Below are positions 1-8,610 of a stretch of DNA of 64,000 nt, piece after piece. Numbering within the stretch: the first letter of the stretch is position 1; each line of letters opens with the position of its first letter. The position numbers and the translations under genes were made by a program. The notes under the pieces are model-generated. The model saw only the letters and a program-made list of their open reading frames with translations, ran no database searches and was not told the origin of the DNA. Source of the stretch: [Leptolyngbya] sp. PCC 7376 (GTDB lineage: Bacteria; Cyanobacteriota; Cyanobacteriia; Cyanobacteriales; MRBY01). Location of the stretch: positions 1,596,036 to 1,660,035 of the forward strand of contig NC_019683.1 of assembly GCF_000316605.1 (NCBI RefSeq). Direction: 5' to 3'.

Positions 1-1851
1 CAGCGCCGCTTCACCCTCGAAAATCAGATTGTGCAAGCTTCAGAAAAACTAAAAGTTCGATTGGAATCTCTCTCGAATGATCGGGAAAACCTCAGTCAGC
101 AAATTGCCCAAATCCCTGAGCAGCGTGAAAAGTTGCAACATTTAGATGCGCAACTGGTGACGTTGGATAAGAAAAAGACCTATCAGGATCGGGTGCGTAA
201 TAAACGATTAGAGCAAGCTCAACTGAAGGAAAGGTTGCAGGCAAGCCAACAAAATTGTCATCAACAGCTTGAAGAATTACAGCAGAAACTCAGTCTGTTA
301 CAAACACCAGATGCCACTTGTCCGTTGTGCGATCAAGATCTTGACCATGACCACCGTGAACATGTAATTCAAAAGACTCAGGACAGGCAAACGGCAACTG
401 AGGCAGAAATTTGGCGACTGAAGGAACAGCTTTTACGGTGTGACCAAGATTTGGGCAAATTTGAGTCAGAACTTGGCGAGCTGAAACTTGAGCTGGATAA
501 TTATGCGGCTTGTGAACAGCAATTTTTCAAAATTGAGGCAGAACTGGAACGTAATAACAATATTCAAAAAACGCTGCAAAGTTTAGAAATAGAAATAGAT
601 CAACTTGGGCGATCGCTGAACCTCGAAGCCTATGCAGAAGATTTGCGAGCAGAATTGGGTGAAGTAAAAACGCAATTAGAAACGCTGCGGTATGACGAAC
701 GAAGCCATGCGATCGCCCGTGAAGATGAAAAAAAATGGCGATGGGCAGAAATCCGCAAAAGCAAAATCGATGATGCCACCCACCGTCTCGAAAAGATTCA
801 ACGGCAACAACCGGAATTGCAATGGCAACTCCAGCAAACGGAACAAGAATTAGCTCAATTGCGCGATCATTCACCTCTGCAAACACAGCTTGAACAAATT
901 GCGGCGAATATTACTGCTCTCGATTACAACTCGGAACAGCACCAAGCTTTAACTCAGCAAATTCGTACAGCTCAGGTGTGGCAACTGCGTCATCAGGAAT
1001 TACAACAGGCGATCGCCCGCCATCCCCAACTAGAAACTCGCCTTCAAGAACTTCAGCAAGCCCAGCAATCTTGTCAAAAAGATTTTGAGCAGATCGAAAC
1101 GCAAATGCAAACCACGCGCGAGGCGATCGCCCAATTTGCGGATCATGGCAGTGAGATTGAACAACTCGAAGCCCAAATTCAACATCGTCGCCAAGAACTC
1201 GATCATTTATTGGCGCACCAAGGGCAACTGCAACAATCTCTGCAACAATTGCAAACCCTCGCCGATGAATACGAAGACAGCAAACTTGAACTTACTGAAA
1301 TCCGTCGCCAACATCGCATCTATAAGGAATTGGGAAGTGCTTTCGGGAAAAATGGCATTCAAACATTGCTGATCGAAAATGCCTTACCCCAACTCGAAGC
1401 TGAAACGAATCAAATCTTGTCGCGGCTGACCGGGAACCAATTTCATGTGCAATTTCTTACCCAAAAAGCTCGCAAGGGCAATCGCAAAAAAATCACTTCA
1501 AAAATGATCGATACCCTTGATATCGTGATCGCCGATGCGCGGGGAACCCGTTCCTACGAAACCTATTCTGGTGGTGAAGCCTTTCGGATTAATTTTTCGA
1601 TTCGCCTTGCCCTTGCAAAACTCCTGGCCCAGCGATCGGGGATGGCGTTACAAATGCTGGTGATTGATGAAGGGTTTGGGACGCAGGATGCCGAAGGTTG
1701 TGCTCGACTGATTGCCGCTATTAATGCGATCGCCGATGATTTTGCCTGTATCCTTGCCGTGACTCATATTCCTCAATTTAAAGAGGCTTTTCAGAGTCGC
1801 ATCGAAGTTTATAAGAGTAAACAAGGCTCCCAAATTCGTATTAGCAATTAA
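1..1851 (+). CDS. sbcC: Exonuclease SbcC (Rad50-like SMC ATPase), C-terminal part
   Basis: The reading frame is open at the left edge, so only the C-terminal part of the gene is present. Rad50/SbcC proteins are SMC-type ATPases that pair with the SbcD/Mre11 nuclease to process DNA ends and hairpins. Visible parts are long Gln/Glu/Leu-rich coiled coils on both sides of a zinc hook CPLC (codons at 319-330), then the ABC signature YSGGEAFRINFS (about 1563-1598) and a Walker B segment LVIDEGFGTQD near 1660-1690. The Walker A half must lie upstream of the window. A GTG at 31 could be mistaken for a start, but the frame continues upstream of it. sbcD is not visible here. Family assignment is firm; the missing N-terminus cannot be judged. 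Confidence 0.9.
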   Translation, partial: QRRFTLENQIVQASEKLKVRLESLSNDRENLSQQIAQIPEQREKLQHLDAQLVTLDKKKTYQDRVRNKRLEQAQLKERLQASQQNCHQQLEELQQKLSLLQTPDATCPLCDQDLDHDHREHVIQKTQDRQTATEAEIWRLKEQLLRCDQDLGKFESELGELKLELDNYAACEQQFFKIEAELERNNNIQKTLQSLEIEIDQLGRSLNLEAYAEDLRAELGEVKTQLETLRYDERSHAIAREDEKKWRWAEIRKSKIDDATHRLEKIQRQQPELQWQLQQTEQELAQLRDHSPLQTQLEQIAANITALDYNSEQHQALTQQIRTAQVWQLRHQELQQAIARHPQLETRLQELQQAQQSCQKDFEQIETQMQTTREAIAQFADHGSEIEQLEAQIQHRRQELDHLLAHQGQLQQSLQQLQTLADEYEDSKLELTEIRRQHRIYKELGSAFGKNGIQTLLIENALPQLEAETNQILSRLTGNQFHVQFLTQKARKGNRKKITSKMIDTLDIVIADARGTRSYETYSGGEAFRINFSIRLALAKLLAQRSGMALQMLVIDEGFGTQDAEGCARLIAAINAIADDFACILAVTHIPQFKEAFQSRIEVYKSKQGSQIRISN

Positions 1852-1853
1852 CG

Positions 1854-3152
1854 TTAATGGGCAATTCTGAGCCACAGCGTAAACGTGCTACCCGGGCATT
1901 TTTTTGTAGTTGGCAATCCAACACAGGGACTATCCACTTCTAAATCACCGTCCATTTTTTCTACCAATTCATGGGCGATCGCCAACCCAAGACCTGTCCC
2001 TGGAATCTCTCCTTCTGCTTGCGCGCCGCGATAATGACGTTCAAACACATGGTCTAAATCTGCGGCTGGCATCCCATAGCCTGTATCGTGAACGGCCAAT
2101 TGTACAGCCTCACCCATCTTGGCTAAGTGCAATAAAATATGGCCTTGCTCAGGAGTGTATTTGATCGCATTTTCGAGCAAATTACAGATGATTTCCGTTA
2201 AAGCCTGTGCATTTCCCCAAACCTCAGGTAAATCAGAATTAATCTTTGTTCGTAGCGTAATTTCTTTTTCTGTGGCGATCGCCGCCATCGACTCCACAAT
2301 GGGCTCAATTAATGCGATGAGATTTACCGCTGTTAGGGCAATTGACTGTGACAAATTTAATGTATCGTCTCTATTTGATCCCGTTAGAGCATCGGGTGGC
2401 AAAGCTAATGTTGAAGCTGGTGGCAACATTTGGATCTGTGCATCCAGTAAATTCACCTCTTGCCCAAACTGATGCAACATTTCTTTGAGGCGATCACTCT
2501 CTCGCACGACTCCCACCGCCGCTGGATAATTACGATCTTCCATCTCAAGTCGTTTCAGTAATAATTTCCCAAACGTCCCAATCGCCATTGTCGGATTGCG
2601 GAGCTGATGCAATAGATCATGAAAGTGCTCTTGCTCCACTTCCTGTAACTGTCGCTGTTGTGCTAACTGTTGCGTCGCCCAGCTTTTTTGCTGATCCAGT
2701 ACACAGGCCCAACTCAAACTCTGCGTTACTAATTCAATTTGTGAAATTTCCGGTGATCGCCACCCGCGATCTGTGCGCCCCGTTGCCAAAATCCCTAAAA
2801 TCAGATCCTCATGAAACAGTGGGAAAGCCGTTGACGACTCTGCAATATCTCCGGCAGTCTCTTGCGCAAACTCTTCGCCGTCTGGCTCTAGTTCACCGAC
2901 CATTAAGGTTTGGTCAATGAGCGTTTCTATCTCGGCTGTTTCTACCACCACTGTTTCCCGATCCGCTGTCAATAGCCGCTCAGGATAAGAACTCACTACC
3001 TGTAACTCAATCTCTTGATCACTATGGTTGGGCTGCGCCAAATACAACACACTCCAATCCGCCCCCAAACTTAACGCGAGAAGTCGGAGTTGTTGTTGAC
3101 ATAGCGCCGTAAATTCGGCACCGACTGGAAGTAATTGGGGAAATGTTGTCAT
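1854..3152 (-). CDS. GAF-type sensor histidine kinase, Hik2/CSK-like
   Basis: A soluble histidine kinase of about 430 residues with no membrane segment. The N-terminal ~160 residues look like a GAF-type sensor. The phospho-acceptor segment is FHDLLHQLRNP, followed by an HATPase domain with N-box NLLENAIKYTPEQ, G1 box DTGYGMP and G2 box GTGLGLAIAHEL. Domain order, size and the HDLLHQLRNP box resemble cyanobacterial Hik2, the homologue of chloroplast sensor kinase; that link is from family memory, not a search. I chose ATG 3152 (protein starts MTTFPQLLP). An in-frame ATG at 3173 adds seven residues translated across a HIP1 site and would put the acceptor histidine at residue 185. The gene is convergent with sbcC (2 bp apart). 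No partner regulator is adjacent; the nearest is the NarL-type gene at 4699. Confidence 0.8.
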   Translation of the reverse strand: MTTFPQLLPVGAEFTALCQQQLRLLALSLGADWSVLYLAQPNHSDQEIELQVVSSYPERLLTADRETVVVETAEIETLIDQTLMVGELEPDGEEFAQETAGDIAESSTAFPLFHEDLILGILATGRTDRGWRSPEISQIELVTQSLSWACVLDQQKSWATQQLAQQRQLQEVEQEHFHDLLHQLRNPTMAIGTFGKLLLKRLEMEDRNYPAAVGVVRESDRLKEMLHQFGQEVNLLDAQIQMLPPASTLALPPDALTGSNRDDTLNLSQSIALTAVNLIALIEPIVESMAAIATEKEITLRTKINSDLPEVWGNAQALTEIICNLLENAIKYTPEQGHILLHLAKMGEAVQLAVHDTGYGMPAADLDHVFERHYRGAQAEGEIPGTGLGLAIAHELVEKMDGDLEVDSPCVGLPTTKKCPGSTFTLWLRIAH

Positions 3153-3364
3153 CGGCGATCGCCAAAATTCCATCTAGCCATGGTAGACCGCAAATTACAT
3201 GATAATTCGGACATATACCTTTTAGTGGAACACCATAATCCATACTTATTAAGAAAACTTAATAAACTATTTAGATTCTTTGTCAAGAGTTTATGTAGCA
3301 GGGTAAGCAACCTATTCCTCTACCATAAAAATGTCACCTATGAACAATATTCTCCAAATTTAAC
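3153..3364. other. AT-rich intergenic region between divergent genes
   Basis: This stretch separates the kinase gene (minus) from the DUF3155 gene (plus). It is clearly AT-rich and holds no convincing ORF: those on the plus strand lack Shine-Dalgarno sites and show no recognisable protein. It probably carries the kinase promoter, but I cannot place it. The DUF3155 promoter follows at 3365. Confidence 0.5.
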
Positions 3365-3393
3365 TTGCTTTTAAAAATTGTTCCGGATATACT
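3365..3393 (+). promoter_or_regulatory. Sigma70-type promoter of the DUF3155 gene
   Basis: TTGCTT (3365-3370) and TATACT (3388-3393) are separated by exactly 17 bases, close to the -35/-10 consensus of the housekeeping sigma factor. Transcription would begin near 3400, giving a leader of about 55 nt before the TTG start at 3455. Confidence 0.55.
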
Positions 3394-3454
3394 TTGCTCG
3401 AAATTCTGTGACTGTTGTTACGGACTTATCAGAGCAAGACTAGGAGGTATCGGG

Positions 3455-3784
3455 TTGGCAAGAAAACGCAAACGTAAGAGTCGCCGTCGTCAGGAAGGGA
3501 GAAAAATTCTAGAGAGCGTCCCCCAGCACCATATTGAGAGTGGTGAGGACAAACCAGTAACCGCAGCTCGTAAGCATATCGCCGCAAACGGTATTGTGCC
3601 CCCCGCAGTTATTGTCGTCAAGCGTAATGAGCACACCACAGACCGTTATTTTTGGGCGGAGAAAGGATTATTTGGTGCTCAGTATGTCGAAGAAAACCAC
3701 TTCCTTTTCCCCAGTCTACGAGTTCTTTGTAATACCGAAGACAGTGAGACCGCGGAGAAGAAACAAGTGGCTGCTTCCAGTTAA
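3455..3784 (+). CDS. DUF3155 family small basic cyanobacterial protein
   Basis: A 109-residue protein with a very basic N-terminus (ARKRKRKSRRRQEGRK) and a conserved core including KRNEHTTDRYFWAEKGLFG, which I recognise as the cyanobacteria-restricted DUF3155 family. Its function is unknown; the basic N-terminus would suit nucleic-acid or ribosome contact, which is inference. The start is TTG at 3455, because a strong AGGAGG Shine-Dalgarno sits at 3442-3447 and conserved sequence begins right after. The frame is open further upstream to 3365, but that extension would begin inside the -35 box. It is monocistronic, with hairpins at 3929-3990. Confidence 0.8.
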   Translation: MARKRKRKSRRRQEGRKILESVPQHHIESGEDKPVTAARKHIAANGIVPPAVIVVKRNEHTTDRYFWAEKGLFGAQYVEENHFLFPSLRVLCNTEDSETAEKKQVAASS

Positions 3785-3928
3785 GCTTTTGAGCTTTATC
3801 TAAATCTTATTTGTATCTAGGTTTTATTTTTTGGATAGTGAGGCCCCAGGTCGTAATCAAACGAATTTGGTATCGGGCTGCTTCCAACTAGAAACCTAAA
3901 TAATGTGAGCAAATTTTTTCATTAATCG

Positions 3929-3958
3929 CATCCTAGTTTCTTCACTAGGGTGTTTTTT
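3929..3958 (+). terminator. Rho-independent terminator after the DUF3155 gene
   Basis: A 9-bp stem (CATCCTAGT / ACTAGGGTG, one G-T wobble) with a 6-base loop is followed directly by six T residues. It lies 145 bp downstream of the DUF3155 stop on the same strand. Confidence 0.7.
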
Positions 3959-3990
3959 ATTGCCCAGTTTTTTTGCTGAGCAATAAAAAA
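3953..3990. terminator. Second, A/T-flanked hairpin between convergent genes
   Basis: A 15-bp stem with one mismatch (3953-3967 against 3976-3990) has six T/A pairs at its base and an eight-base loop. It overlaps the T-run of the previous terminator and lies between the DUF3155 gene and the convergent gene at 4064-4603, so it may end transcripts from both sides. Confidence 0.5.
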
Positions 3991-4063
3991 ATGAGGTCTA
4001 GGGCGATCGCCACCCGATTAATTCCGGATTCAGTAGAAACGAAACAATTTAGTGAGCCATCAC

Positions 4064-4603
4064 TTATGCTTCATTGAGCTGATAAGGGACGACCTGCCGC
4101 AACAAAATTAATTCATCGCGATGGGCTGTCACTAAAATGCGTTGGGTTGGCGTTTCAGTAATCGGCGTTTCTTTGGTAATCTGCAAAATTACTTTTTCAG
4201 TTTTGCCAGCACGTTGCCAATAGAAAAAACCGGCTGCCGGTGCAAATAAACAGATACCTAGAAACCCAAAGCCAACAGCTGGATAGATCAATGAGAGGAC
4301 TAGAGCAACACAGGTTAAACCTAAGGCTGTTAGTAATGATAGAAATACCGCTAAAAATCCACTAGGTGGTACAAACCCTTGATAGGTCACGACATTATTC
4401 ACACCATCAACATCAATGATCTGATAAGCACGCTTTTCGAAATAGGTTTGGAGACGTTCAAAGACGGATTCTTCAGGTTCCGTCGCGATGAACTCCATCT
4501 GCTCAGTGCGATCTTTTAGGGATGCACGAATAAAGAAAAACAGACCCACCATTAGTAGGAGAGTCAACATCAACGTTGAAGTAATTACAGATTGTTCAAG
4601 CAC
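4064..4603 (-). CDS. CCB1-like cofactor assembly (cytochrome b6 haem) membrane protein
   Basis: A 179-residue membrane protein. It has one hydrophobic helix at residues 8-25, a soluble stretch (FERLQTYFEKRAYQIIDVDG), a paired hydrophobic region at about 83-130 and a soluble C-terminal tail. Size, topology and the motif VVTYQGFVPPSG fit the cyanobacterial/plastid 'cofactor assembly of complex C subunit B' family (CCB1 type), which helps attach haem ci to cytochrome b6. I assign this from family memory with moderate certainty. No cytochrome b6f genes are adjacent. It is divergent from the response regulator at 4699, with 95 bp between them. Confidence 0.5.
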   Translation of the reverse strand: MLEQSVITSTLMLTLLLMVGLFFFIRASLKDRTEQMEFIATEPEESVFERLQTYFEKRAYQIIDVDGVNNVVTYQGFVPPSGFLAVFLSLLTALGLTCVALVLSLIYPAVGFGFLGICLFAPAAGFFYWQRAGKTEKVILQITKETPITETPTQRILVTAHRDELILLRQVVPYQLNEA

Positions 4604-4665
4604 AGCTTTTAGGCAAAATCACGACAGGATTCGCAAAACGCATCCATATAAATGTATATCGATCA

Positions 4666-4674
4666 TGCTATATT
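4666..4674 (+). promoter_or_regulatory. Possible extended -10 promoter of the NarL-type regulator
   Basis: TGC followed by TATATT forms an extended -10 element 24 bases before the ATG at 4699. There is no good -35 hexamer at the matching distance, so this is tentative. Confidence 0.3.
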
Positions 4675-4698
4675 TTGGGGGAATATTTTTGAAAAACC

Positions 4699-5409
4699 AT
4701 GGCCAAAATTCGCGTTGTTCTAGTTGAAGATCATGATTTGACACGGATTGGATTGCGTACCTCTTTGATGCAATGTTCTGACATTGACTTCTTAGCAGAG
4801 GCTGGCAATGGTGCTGATGGTCTTAAATTGCTCCGTGATCTAAAGCCTGATTTAGCAATTGTCGATATTGGATTGCCGGAGCTTGATGGTATTGAAGTCA
4901 CCCGTCAGTTGAAAGAGGATATCAATGGTGGTCAGACAGGTGATGATGCAACAAAAGTCTTGATCTTGACGCTACAGGATGATCAAGAGGCCGTACTTGC
5001 AGCTTTTGCGGCAGGGGCTGATTCCTATTGCATGAAAGATATTACGTTCGAGCATCTTGTTGACGCAGTTAAAACAACTTATTCGGGTAACAGTTGGATT
5101 GACCCGGCGATCGCCCGTATTGTGCTGAATCAAGTGCAACTGCCTGGTAGTGGCTCTGAAGCAACCATTGAAATTCAAGCGACATCTCCCGAAGATCAAC
5201 AACTGTTAGAGAGTTGTCCTCTGACTGAGCGTGAATTGGAAGTATTGCAGTTGATCGTTGATGGTTGTAGCAACTCAGAAATTGCTGAGCGTCTGTTTAT
5301 TACAGTGGGTACTGTTAAAACCCATGTGCGTAATATTCTTAATAAACTTTGTGCGGATGATCGGACCCAAGCTGCCGTAAGAGCGCTACGATCTGGTTTA
5401 GTTGGTTAA
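4699..5409 (+). CDS. NarL/FixJ-family response regulator
   Basis: A 236-residue two-component transcription factor. The receiver domain occupies residues 1-130, with the acidic pocket at 10-11 (ED) and the phospho-acceptor Asp56 in AIVDIGLPELDG. The C-terminal LuxR-type helix-turn-helix starts at LTERELEVLQLIVDG and includes FITVGTVKTHVRNIL. The domains are joined by a linker of about 30 residues. The gene stands 91 bp upstream of the REC-GAF-PP2C gene in the same direction, so it may be co-transcribed with that signalling block. The cognate kinase cannot be told from sequence; the Hik2-like kinase at 1854 is the nearest candidate. Confidence 0.9.
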   Translation: MAKIRVVLVEDHDLTRIGLRTSLMQCSDIDFLAEAGNGADGLKLLRDLKPDLAIVDIGLPELDGIEVTRQLKEDINGGQTGDDATKVLILTLQDDQEAVLAAFAAGADSYCMKDITFEHLVDAVKTTYSGNSWIDPAIARIVLNQVQLPGSGSEATIEIQATSPEDQQLLESCPLTERELEVLQLIVDGCSNSEIAERLFITVGTVKTHVRNILNKLCADDRTQAAVRALRSGLVG

Positions 5410-5500
5410 ATAAATTTCTATATCTTCCCTGCAATTGCTCTGAGAGGACATGGGAAAATGTTGAATTCTGACCAACCAGTGCAACTAAGATTACGAGTCT

Positions 5501-7147
5501 ATGAGCGTCGCGAATACCAATAAACTTAAACTCATGGTCGTTGACGATGAAACAGATAATCTTGATCTGTTGTATCGGACATTTCGTCGTGAATTTCGGG
5601 TTTATCGTGCAGCGAGTGCACCAGAAGCATTAGATATTTTGGCCTCGGAAGGAGAGATGGCGATTATCATCTCTGACCAACGTATGCCAGTGATGAATGG
5701 TACAGAATTTCTCAGTCGGACAGTCGAAGCCTATCCCAACACAATTCGGATTTTACTGACAGGCTATACGGATGTTGAGGATTTGGTTGGGGCAATCAAT
5801 TCCGGCAAGGTGTTTAAATACATCACGAAGCCCTGGAAGCCTGATGCTTTGATGTCCACAATCCATCAGGCGGCAGATACTTATAAAGTCCTCAAGCAAC
5901 GTACAAACCAGTTAGAACGATCGCTACGGCAAGAAGAGCTGGTGAATTCTCTGATTCGAGCAATCCGGGAATCTTTGGATTATGAGAGTACGTTGCAAAC
6001 CATTGTGGAGCGGCTTAGTGAGAGTTTCCATGCTGAGTATGGTGTGCTCTATCCAGTCACGGAAGGACAGCCACAGCAATTGTCAGCAGAAAAGTTTTCA
6101 CATCCCCAAACATCATCGCCACTTGTTGAGCATGTTGAGCTTGCAGAAAAAGCATTACAAAAGGGCGATCGCCAACTCGAACAATGTGTCCATGATCAAT
6201 CCTGGTTACAGTTAGCTGTACCGCTTATTTGGAAACAAAAAACCTATGCGATATTAACCTTTTGGCACAATATCGAAGATCAGGCATGGTCAGAGGGAGA
6301 TCTGCAACTTTTAGATGCGGTTTTAGAACAATCGGCTCTGGCGATCGCCCAAGCAAAGCTTTACCAAAAAATCCAACAGCAAACCGAGCAAATTCGTAAT
6401 GAACTAGAAGTTGCCCGTCAAATTCAGCATAATTTGCTGCCTCAGGCTTCACCAGAACTCGATAATGCCAAAATCCAAGGCTATTGTTTGCCTGCACGGC
6501 AAGTGGGTGGTGATTTCTTCGAAACATACCACCATAGCAATGGCGACCTCTGGTTAGCAGTTGGTGACGTCTCGGGGAAAGGTGTTCCTGCTGCATTGTT
6601 TATGGCGAGTGCTTTGTCTACCCTGCGGCAACAGCTCAATCAAACGACACCAGCATCTCCCAAAGAAATTATCCAGCATCTAAACCGCGTCATGGCGGAT
6701 GACCTTTTTAACAGTAATTGTTTTATTACGATGGTCATTGCATGCTATCAGCCTGAGCATCACAAGCTTACTTACGCTAATGCTGGTCACATTTATCCGA
6801 TGCTTTGGTCTCACCATCAACCATCTTCGGATAGTCAACCAACTTATCTAAAAACACGAGGCATTCCCATTGGGATTTTGCCCGAATGGCAGGCAGAAGT
6901 CGAAGAGCTCACTCTCAAGTCACGGGATGTTCTTCTGATCACCAGCGATGGTATTACCGAGGCAACGGTTACCAAGCCTGAGTTGCTCCAAGAACGCAAC
7001 GACATGCTGAATCAGGAAGGCTTATGGCGCCTCATTCTGCAAAATCCAGAGCGTTTTGATCTGTATGAACTGCTGGATCGATTTAATGAATCGACCTATA
7101 CAGAGCAAGAAGATGACCAAACCATTGTGTCGCTGGAGGTCATGTAA
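5501..7147 (+). CDS. Response regulator with GAF and PP2C (SpoIIE/RsbU-type) phosphatase output
   Basis: A 548-residue signalling phosphatase. Residues 9-125 form a receiver domain with acidic residues DDE at 15-17, Asp59 in IIISDQRMP and the conserved Lys in YITKPWKP. A GAF-like region follows at about 140-290. The PP2C/SpoIIE domain runs from about 310 to the end, with metal-binding motifs GGDFFE, VGDVSGKGVPAALFM and LLITSDGITEA. Such proteins dephosphorylate STAS-type anti-anti-sigma factors in partner-switching systems. The next gene, 5 bp downstream, is the opposing RsbW-type kinase. The usual third member, a STAS-domain antagonist, is not in the window. Confidence 0.92.
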   Translation: MSVANTNKLKLMVVDDETDNLDLLYRTFRREFRVYRAASAPEALDILASEGEMAIIISDQRMPVMNGTEFLSRTVEAYPNTIRILLTGYTDVEDLVGAINSGKVFKYITKPWKPDALMSTIHQAADTYKVLKQRTNQLERSLRQEELVNSLIRAIRESLDYESTLQTIVERLSESFHAEYGVLYPVTEGQPQQLSAEKFSHPQTSSPLVEHVELAEKALQKGDRQLEQCVHDQSWLQLAVPLIWKQKTYAILTFWHNIEDQAWSEGDLQLLDAVLEQSALAIAQAKLYQKIQQQTEQIRNELEVARQIQHNLLPQASPELDNAKIQGYCLPARQVGGDFFETYHHSNGDLWLAVGDVSGKGVPAALFMASALSTLRQQLNQTTPASPKEIIQHLNRVMADDLFNSNCFITMVIACYQPEHHKLTYANAGHIYPMLWSHHQPSSDSQPTYLKTRGIPIGILPEWQAEVEELTLKSRDVLLITSDGITEATVTKPELLQERNDMLNQEGLWRLILQNPERFDLYELLDRFNESTYTEQEDDQTIVSLEVM

Positions 7148-7152
7148 GAGTT

Positions 7153-7593
7153 ATGCGTACTGAATTACAAATTCCCAGCGATCTAAAGTTTCTTGCTATT
7201 GTGGAGGCCTGGCTCCTCGATTGTCTTCAGGTTGAATTAGGCGATCGCATTGATTGGGATAAACAATCGAGTCGGTTGCGCCTTGCTCTAGTGGAAGCCT
7301 ATTCCAATGTGGTGCGTCATGCCCATAAAGAACAGCCTGAAGTCCCTGTGCTGTTACGTCTTGAATTGAAAGACGACATTTTTTTGTTGGAGATTTGGGA
7401 TTCTGGTAATGGTTTTGATTTGTCGACCTATATGGCTCCTGATCCAAGTGCTTGTCAGGAAGGTGGTTATGGTTGGTTGATTATGAAACGGCTGATGGAT
7501 CGAGTGGAATATCAGTTGCAGGTAAATGGCAAAAATTGTCTGAAATTAGAAACGCGTTTACCGTCGAAAATAGATGATTCAGAAGAAGAGTGA
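7153..7593 (+). CDS. RsbW-like anti-sigma regulatory serine kinase (HATPase_c)
   Basis: A 146-residue stand-alone GHKL ATPase of the anti-sigma factor kinase family. The N-box is in VEAYSNVVRHAHKE, the G1 region is EIWDSGNGFDL and the ATP lid lies around GGYGWLIMKRLMD. In partner switching this type of protein phosphorylates a STAS antagonist and may bind a sigma factor or another client. It follows the PP2C gene by 5 bp and overlaps queG by 3 bp (GTGA), so all three are likely on one mRNA. The link to queG is probably transcriptional only. Confidence 0.88.
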   Translation: MRTELQIPSDLKFLAIVEAWLLDCLQVELGDRIDWDKQSSRLRLALVEAYSNVVRHAHKEQPEVPVLLRLELKDDIFLLEIWDSGNGFDLSTYMAPDPSACQEGGYGWLIMKRLMDRVEYQLQVNGKNCLKLETRLPSKIDDSEEE

Positions 7594-8564
7594 GCAAGAA
7601 GTCTATCAGTGAACAAACCCGACTAATTAAGGCACAAGGGTTAGAGTTGGGGTTTAATAAAACAGGGATTGCGGCGATCGCCCCAGAAGATAGCGAGAAT
7701 TTAGAACGCTTAAATGATTGGCTGACAAAAGGGTTTCAAGCGGATATGGCATGGATGGCCAGTCCGAAGCGGCAAGATATTCAGTTGTGTTTGTCAGAAG
7801 TGAAGTCTGTGATTTCAGTGGCCTTGAACTACTACACAGACCATCAACATTCCGATGACCCGGCGATCGCCAAAATTTCTAGATATGGTTGGGGGCGAGA
7901 TTATCATCGCGTTTTAACCAAAAAACTGAAAGCGTTTTGCCATTGGTTGAGTATTGAATTTCCCGGCGATCGCCATCGATTTTATGTGGATACTGGGCCT
8001 GTGCAAGATAAAATTTGGGCGCAACGGGCAGGGCTTGGTTGGCAGGCGAAAAATAGCAATGTTATTACTCGTGAATATGGCAGTTGGGTGTTTCTCGGCG
8101 AAATTTTGACAACCCTTGAACTAGAGATAGATAAACCCCACACTAATCACTGTGGCACTTGCACCCGTTGTTTGGATGCTTGTCCAACTGGGGCGATCGC
8201 CGAACCTTATGTCGTGGATGCCAACCGTTGCATCGCCTATCACACCATTGAAAATCGCGCTGAAGACTTACCCGAAACCATCAAACCCCACTTGCAAAAT
8301 TGGGTGGCAGGCTGTGATATTTGCCAAGATGTGTGTCCGTGGAATCAGCGCTTTGCTAAAGAAACGGACGTTACAGATTTTCAACCCTACCCGAAAAATT
8401 TGGCTCCCAAACTGACCGAACTTGCAGATATCACTGATGAAGAATGGGGCGATCGCCTAATCGGTTCAGCATTGCGTCGGATCAAACCTTGGATGTGGCG
8501 ACGAAATGCGAAAGCGAATCTTGAAGCCCAACAAAAAACCTCCCCCACGGATGGAGAAGGTTAA
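7590..8564 (+). CDS. queG: Epoxyqueuosine reductase QueG
   Basis: QueG reduces epoxyqueuosine to queuosine at the tRNA wobble base, using a corrinoid and two [4Fe-4S] clusters. The 324-residue protein has the catalytic-site motif YVDTGPVQDK (Asp134) and RAGLGWQAKNS. The ferredoxin-like clusters are CGTCTRCLDACPTGAI (Cys188, 191, 194, 198) and CDICQDVCPWN (Cys242, 245, 249), with Cys214 between them. The GTG start at 7590 overlaps the preceding stop, consistent with translational coupling. Full length for the family. It is convergent with tsf, 46 bp away. Confidence 0.93.
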   Translation: MSKKSISEQTRLIKAQGLELGFNKTGIAAIAPEDSENLERLNDWLTKGFQADMAWMASPKRQDIQLCLSEVKSVISVALNYYTDHQHSDDPAIAKISRYGWGRDYHRVLTKKLKAFCHWLSIEFPGDRHRFYVDTGPVQDKIWAQRAGLGWQAKNSNVITREYGSWVFLGEILTTLELEIDKPHTNHCGTCTRCLDACPTGAIAEPYVVDANRCIAYHTIENRAEDLPETIKPHLQNWVAGCDICQDVCPWNQRFAKETDVTDFQPYPKNLAPKLTELADITDEEWGDRLIGSALRRIKPWMWRRNAKANLEAQQKTSPTDGEG

Positions 8565-8610
8565 AAGTTTGTCCCTCATTCTAATTAAGAAAGGGAGACA
8601 GGTTCGTTAA

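Noticed and set aside
527-886. Minus-strand ORF of 119 codons inside sbcC
   Set aside because: It lies wholly within the coiled-coil coding frame of sbcC and shows no family likeness.
3365-3454. N-terminal extension of the DUF3155 ORF
   Set aside because: It starts inside the -35 element and lacks conserved sequence; the TTG at 3455 has the ribosome site.
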